A stretch of 43,333 nucleotides of DNA from Cyanobacteria bacterium SZAS LIN-3 (GTDB taxonomy: Bacteria > Cyanobacteriota > Vampirovibrionia > Obscuribacterales > Obscuribacteraceae), in assembly GCA_018266215.1 (NCBI GenBank), contig JAFEAV010000055.1:1-43333 (forward strand). The letters are read 5' to 3'. Positions 39,356-43,333 of this stretch are shown in pieces (positions within the stretch are counted from its first letter, which is position 1; the number at the start of each line of letters is the position of its first letter). The notes under the pieces were generated by a model. That model saw only the letters and a program-made list of their open reading frames with translations, ran no database searches and was not told the DNA's origin. A program made the position numbers and the translations under genes.

Positions 39356-40036
39356 TTGTATAAAGTTGCAATTTTTGACTTTGACGGCACCCTTGTCGAT
39401 TCCACCGGCGGCATCGTCGATGTTATGCGCGTTGTCATCGATGAATACAAGTTTGAAGACAACATGATTCACACCTGGCGAAACCTCGTCGGTGTGCCGC
39501 TGCCCAGACAAATGGAAATCATTTTGCCAGGGCATGAGCCGGACTTTCACCTGGAGGTGGCCAACCGCTACCGGGCTATCTATGACGGTATGGCCATTGA
39601 AATTTGCCCCCCGTTTCCGCATCTGATGACGATGCTGGATGAATTGCGGAAGCAAGGTGTAATAGTCACCATCGCCTCATCCAAGCGCAGTCATCTGGTT
39701 AAGGTCGTACTCGATCATCACGACATCGCTCATCACTTTAAGATGGTGGTGGGAGCCCAGGACGTAACCAATCACAAGCCGCATCCGGAGTCGGTGCATC
39801 ACACCCTGCAACAGTTGGCCATAGACCCCGAGCACGCTGTAGTCATCGGCGACTCGACCTATGACCTCGACATGGCGCGCAACGCCGGAGTGGATGCCAT
39901 CGGAGTTTTGAGCGGCATACACGACAGAGAAACACTGGAAAAGTCCCAACCGCGTCACATTGTTAACGGACTTGAGGAAGTGCTGCCCCTAATCCTGAAC
40001 GGCCGCAAGCCCGTTACCAAGAATATTATTATCTAA
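39356..40036 (+). CDS. HAD-superfamily hydrolase (phosphoglycolate phosphatase/PpaX-like)
   Basis: 226 aa with a TTG start at 39356, eight bases after the carA stop; no ATG exists before the first motif. HAD motifs: DFDGTLVDS (Asp8 nucleophile, Asp10 acid/base), TIASSKRSHLVKVVL (motif II Ser), KPHPESVHHTL (motif III Lys) and VIGDSTYDLDMARNAG (motif IV). The helical cap sits between motifs I and II, subclass IA, as in phosphoglycolate phosphatase, PpaX and beta-phosphoglucomutase. The substrate cannot be fixed from sequence. The short distance suggests co-transcription with carA. Confidence 0.85.
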   Translation: MYKVAIFDFDGTLVDSTGGIVDVMRVVIDEYKFEDNMIHTWRNLVGVPLPRQMEIILPGHEPDFHLEVANRYRAIYDGMAIEICPPFPHLMTMLDELRKQGVIVTIASSKRSHLVKVVLDHHDIAHHFKMVVGAQDVTNHKPHPESVHHTLQQLAIDPEHAVVIGDSTYDLDMARNAGVDAIGVLSGIHDRETLEKSQPRHIVNGLEEVLPLILNGRKPVTKNIII

Positions 40037-40123
40037 CAGAGCGCTTAGCTTAACTGAGTCCAACTGGCAACTGCTCTTAATTTGTTAGCATTGGTCGTGT
40101 ATTGGGACCGATGCAAAACGAGC

Positions 40124-41227
40124 ATGAAAGCTATCAATAAATCAATCACGGTTTCGCTCCGCGGGCCAAATAAAGCGCTGGTGCTGGTTTCAGCCGCAGT
40201 GATGGCGACAATCCTTGTCCCCGGCCTCAGTCCCGCGGCCCTGGCCGATGGGCCCGTTGTGCCGCCGACTGCCGCCACTGAAGCCGCGCCGACGACTCCC
40301 GCTGCCGCAGCGGAGCCGCCGGTGGAGCGCATGATTCTCAAGCCGGGCCAATCGCTCTCGATCAACATGGCAACGGAGGACATCATCTGTACCAATGATG
40401 TCGACCTGGCGCGCAAGCAGCGCGACAGCTATCCGGACAGTCCCGAGGCGGGCTTTATCTATGCCGTTGCCCTCAGTCGCACAAGCCATGTCGAAGACGC
40501 CCTGCGCGAAGTGCGCCGTGCTCGCAGGCTGGCCGAAAAGCAGGGTGGCCCCAGCTATTTCGACAAGATGATCGACACCTACGAAAAGATGCTCACCTAT
40601 TATCCCGAGGACAATCAGGTGCGCTATCACCTGGCCTGGGCCTATTACATGAAGGCCTATGTGCTGGCCAAGTATTCGCACCAGGCCAATATGGCCCAGG
40701 CTCCTTATAAACAGTGGGTGGCTCCGCCAGAAACAAAGGTCACGCCAGAAACAAAGGTCACGCCAGAAAATAAAGTAACTGCGGAAACAATCGCGAGCGT
40801 TCCGTCGTCGCAGGGTCAAGTTGCGGCCACAGATCCGACAGCAACGCCAAAGCAGGATCCCAAGCCGGAAGAGTCGGAAGACGTACTCAAAAATATCCAT
40901 AAAGCCTCATCAACGATATCCAACGCATCACCACAGGCGATACCACAGGTACAGAGATACTATTCATTGGCAATGACCAAGCTCGATGACCTACTGGCCA
41001 GAGACCCAGGCGATGTCTGGGCTCGTGTCTATCGCGCCTATCTCAAAGCCGAGTCCAGTGGCGACCTGGTCACCGCCATGACCGAATGGCAAAAGGTTAG
41101 AGATGAGCAACCTGCCAATCCCGCCGCCTATTTTTTCCTGGGTGAGGGTTATCTCAAGCAGGGCAATCTCAAAGAGTGCCTCAGCAATGTGTCGAAAGCC
41201 ATTGCTCTCAGGGCGGTGGGCAACTGA
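40124..41227 (+). CDS. Secreted TPR-type protein upstream of the lptC-like gene
   Basis: 367 aa from ATG 40124. The N-terminal signal peptide (ALVLVSAAVMATILVPGLSP, then AALADG) indicates export. TPR-like helices follow (GFIYAVALSRTSHVEDALRE; VRYHLAWAYYMKAYVLAKYS; PAAYFFLGEGYLKQGNLKEC). Between them lies a linker with three copies of PETKVT, encoded by an 18-base tandem repeat at 40726-40779. Its stop overlaps the next start (TGATG), so it is translationally coupled to the LptC-like gene and may be part of an envelope-assembly complex. Confidence 0.75.
   Translation: MKAINKSITVSLRGPNKALVLVSAAVMATILVPGLSPAALADGPVVPPTAATEAAPTTPAAAAEPPVERMILKPGQSLSINMATEDIICTNDVDLARKQRDSYPDSPEAGFIYAVALSRTSHVEDALREVRRARRLAEKQGGPSYFDKMIDTYEKMLTYYPEDNQVRYHLAWAYYMKAYVLAKYSHQANMAQAPYKQWVAPPETKVTPETKVTPENKVTAETIASVPSSQGQVAATDPTATPKQDPKPEESEDVLKNIHKASSTISNASPQAIPQVQRYYSLAMTKLDDLLARDPGDVWARVYRAYLKAESSGDLVTAMTEWQKVRDEQPANPAAYFFLGEGYLKQGNLKECLSNVSKAIALRAVGN
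40726..40779 (+). repeat. 18-base tandem repeat, three units, in the TPR gene linker
   Basis: Unit GCCAGAAACAAAGGTCAC at 40726-40743, repeated exactly at 40744-40761 and with four changes at 40762-40779. It encodes PETKVT-type repeats and may vary in number between strains. Confidence 0.85.
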
Positions 41228-41829
41228 TGTTTTATTTTCTCAAGAGTGATTGGTTCAAACTTGTCCTGGCTCTGGCCATTCTGGGAAGCATCGTCGGGCT
41301 GCTCTTCTACGCGCAGTATCAGGCCAAGGTTGAAGATGCCGCCTATCAGAAAGAAATCAAGCTTCATCCCACGGCAGAGAAAATAACTATTGACAACTAC
41401 GAGCTCAAAGAAATCGACGATAACAATCAGATGAGATGGAGGCTGCAAGCTAAAAGCGCCGTGCTCGAACCGGTCACCAAAGACGTGGTCTTAACGATGA
41501 TTAATGTAGAGTATTTTGACGCAGGCGCCGTAAAAATGAAGGTTTTAGCGCCGAAAGGCGTAGCCAATCAGCTTACTCACGTAGTTAAGCTCGAAAGTTT
41601 GCCCAAATTGAGTGTTGTTGCAGAGGGTCAAGAAGGTAAATCCAGGCTGGAAACGAAGCATTTGGAATTAACGAAAAAAAATCAGTTCATAGCAACCGGG
41701 GGTGTTAACATCAACATGTCCGGGGTAGCCAAGGTGTCTGGCGATTACGCCACAGGCGTTTTTGGAAAATCGGAGCTGCAGGACGTACGCATCATCGGCA
41801 ATACACATGCCATCATCGGAAGCGACTAG
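41227..41829 (+). CDS. LptC-like lipopolysaccharide-transport protein
   Basis: 200 aa from ATG 41227, overlapping the previous stop (TGATG). One N-terminal membrane anchor (FKLVLALAILGSIVGLLFYA) is followed by a periplasmic beta-jellyroll-like domain, as in LptC (IDNYELKEIDDNNQMRWRLQ; VVLTMINVEYFDAGAVKMKV; LELTKKNQFIATGGVNINMS). LptC passes lipopolysaccharide from the LptBFG extractor to LptA. The neighbouring OstA/LptA-like gene supports this. Sequence conservation in the family is low, so the symbol is withheld. Confidence 0.75.
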   Translation: MFYFLKSDWFKLVLALAILGSIVGLLFYAQYQAKVEDAAYQKEIKLHPTAEKITIDNYELKEIDDNNQMRWRLQAKSAVLEPVTKDVVLTMINVEYFDAGAVKMKVLAPKGVANQLTHVVKLESLPKLSVVAEGQEGKSRLETKHLELTKKNQFIATGGVNINMSGVAKVSGDYATGVFGKSELQDVRIIGNTHAIIGSD

Positions 41830-41862
41830 AGATCACATTACCAGGGATCCGGACGAGAAAAA

Positions 41863-43333
41863 ATGTTGCCCAACAAAAAAAAGCAAGCACTTTTACTGAG
41901 CTCACTATTTGCAGCCGTTCAGATGTTGCCGCCACTGGCAGCGGTGGCACAGGCTCCGGGAGCCCCGGCTGATGCCGGTGGTTCGGGCCCTATCGACATC
42001 CAGGCCCACGAACAAGAATTTACCGGTGACCACGTCGTCGCCAAGGGCAACGTCAAAGTCCTCTATAAAGACACGGTCATCCTGGCCCCGCTGGCCACAC
42101 TCTATCGCGACCTGGCCTCCGGTCAGCCGCAGAAGGCGATATTTACCGGCCATCCCAGACTGACCCAGGGCGCCAATAAAATCGACGCCGATCAGCTCAT
42201 TTTTGAGATGACCACTTCCAAAATTTACGCCGAAGGTCATGCTCACTCCGAAGTTGTGAACAACGAACCGGCAGCCGAACCGATTGCCGATAAGAAGAAA
42301 GGCGGCATGCCGCCCAAGGCTGGCATGGTCCCCAACGGCAAGGGCGGCTTTGAATGGCCGACCCAGGAGTCGGATCGTAAAAAAGCTCAGGCTCAGAAAA
42401 AAGAAGAGCAGGAAGACAAAGTCATTTCGGAAGAAAAGTTATCGGATGCATCCGGCAAATCAACAGCTGGAGATTCTGAGTCGCAGCCCGCTGCCGGCTC
42501 GGAAAGCGGCGCTCCCTCCGGCAGTCCTGCTGGTGGTGCAGTAGCCGGTGCTGCTGGCGGCCCCGCCGGTGGTGCACAGGAAGCTCCCACAAAAATCATT
42601 ACCGACTCCGACAGGCAGGAATACGACCGCGACTCCGGCAGATTCGAAGCCTTCGGCAATGTGCGCGTTATCGCCGGTGACATCCACGTCACGGCCGACA
42701 AGCTCAAACTGGCCTATGGCATCGATCACCGCCCGGAAGCCGCAATTTTCACCGGTCACGTCAATGCCATCCAGGGCAAAAACAACACCATCTCCGATTT
42801 CATGACCTATTTCCTCAACACCAAGCGCTTGCAGGCCAGCGGCCATGTACGCTCAAAAGTGATCCAGGAAAAGAATGAAGCCAAGCCGGTGCCGAAGAAA
42901 CAGGAAGAAGGCGTAATCAAGCCTATCGCCAATGTTTCTCCCGCAAACAGCAAGAAGAACAATGCTCCCGTGATTGGCTTAAACGGCCTCTCCGGCGGCG
43001 AATCCCAGGCACCGATCATTATTGTGTCCGACTCGCAGGACTACAATAAGGAGACGGGCAGACTCGACGCCATCGGCAATGCCAAGATATTTTACGAAGA
43101 CACCATCGGTATCGGCCCTAAAGTGGTGCTGATGAAAAACGCCGACGGTCAGGCCGAAAAAATCGTTTTTGTCGGCCGTTCGCAGGTCACACAGAGAGGC
43201 AAACGCTGGATAGGAGACCGGGTGACAATCCTGGTCGCCGACCGCCGGGTGCTGGCCGAAGGCAATACCAAGGCTATCTTTTTGCAAAAGAAAGAGACAC
43301 CAGCGGCGATGCCTGTGATCGCGACCAAGAAAC
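41863..43333 (+). CDS. OstA/LptA-like periplasmic protein, multi-domain (3' end outside window)
   Basis: At least 490 codons, open at the window end. The start is ATG 41863. A signal peptide (ALLLSSLFAAVQMLPPLAAV, then AQA) precedes at least three OstA-type beta units: ~45-130 (FTGDHVVAKGNVKVLYKDTV), ~250-340 (YDRDSGRFEAFGNVRVIAGD) and ~390-480 (YNKETGRLDAIGNAKIFYED). Each unit has the xxGxVxV pattern of the LptA/OstA jellyroll that binds lipid A chains. They are separated by Lys/Glu- and Ala/Gly/Ser-rich linkers. Normal LptA has one such domain (about 180 aa), so this may form a built-in bridge across the periplasm together with the LptC-like protein. Confidence 0.8.
   Translation, partial: MLPNKKKQALLLSSLFAAVQMLPPLAAVAQAPGAPADAGGSGPIDIQAHEQEFTGDHVVAKGNVKVLYKDTVILAPLATLYRDLASGQPQKAIFTGHPRLTQGANKIDADQLIFEMTTSKIYAEGHAHSEVVNNEPAAEPIADKKKGGMPPKAGMVPNGKGGFEWPTQESDRKKAQAQKKEEQEDKVISEEKLSDASGKSTAGDSESQPAAGSESGAPSGSPAGGAVAGAAGGPAGGAQEAPTKIITDSDRQEYDRDSGRFEAFGNVRVIAGDIHVTADKLKLAYGIDHRPEAAIFTGHVNAIQGKNNTISDFMTYFLNTKRLQASGHVRSKVIQEKNEAKPVPKKQEEGVIKPIANVSPANSKKNNAPVIGLNGLSGGESQAPIIIVSDSQDYNKETGRLDAIGNAKIFYEDTIGIGPKVVLMKNADGQAEKIVFVGRSQVTQRGKRWIGDRVTILVADRRVLAEGNTKAIFLQKKETPAAMPVIATKK

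Overview
The window reads as a bacterial chromosome segment of about 50% GC (judged by eye) that carries a large integrated mobile and defence region. The right flank holds a NuoN-type complex I subunit, CarA, a YfhO-type membrane protein, and a TPR / LptC-like / OstA-LptA-like lipopolysaccharide-transport run. Together these suggest a Gram-negative-type envelope. My impression is a non-photosynthetic relative of cyanobacteria (Melainabacteria / Vampirovibrionia, for example an Obscuribacter-like genome), but this is a low-confidence guess from gene content.

Layout. (1) 1-4147, plus strand: a redox or stress cluster with OsmC (partial), DUF488, hemerythrin, DUF1858, a flavin reductase, rhodanese, a rubredoxin-like mini-protein, a degenerate receiver and a glycine-rich membrane protein. 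The rhodanese has an in-frame TGA exactly where the catalytic cysteine belongs. A perfect 9-bp hairpin with a GGT loop follows at bacterial-SECIS distance, so it is a probable selenoprotein. (2) 4247-10322, minus strand: a mobilisation operon (RHH-like accessory protein, VirD2/MobA-like relaxase, VirD4/TraG-like coupling ATPase, a membrane protein, a membrane-anchored J-domain protein). The probable transfer-origin region lies just beyond it, 10323-10960. (3) 10961-18071, mostly minus strand: what looks like a leading region, with RadC, SSB, several small proteins, a lipoprotein / coiled-coil pair and a six-unit zinc-ribbon protein. Two tandem cassettes here share a nearly identical ~106-nt structured leader, each followed by a 59-aa Cys-containing protein and a look-alike terminator. 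Leaders of similar architecture precede radC and ssb. (4) 18210-23500: a toxin-antitoxin-like pair with a visible promoter and palindromic operator, hypothetical genes, an alpha/beta hydrolase and a possible small RNA. (5) 23649-32251: an excisionase-like regulator, a 1179-aa PD-(D/E)XK nuclease with a long helical C-terminus, and a convergent Gabija-like pair (OLD-type ATPase/TOPRIM nuclease plus UvrD-like helicase). (6) 32725 onward: tRNA-Arg(CCT), the likely integration landmark, then host genes.

How the parts work together. Regions 2 and 3 fit a mobilisable rather than self-conjugative element: it has a relaxase and coupling protein but no visible mating-channel genes. RadC and SSB are typical of genes that enter a recipient first. 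The defence genes sit between this element and the tRNA. No integrase and no second att copy were seen, so the element edges are unresolved. All functional statements come from reading the sequence and from family knowledge; no database search was possible.
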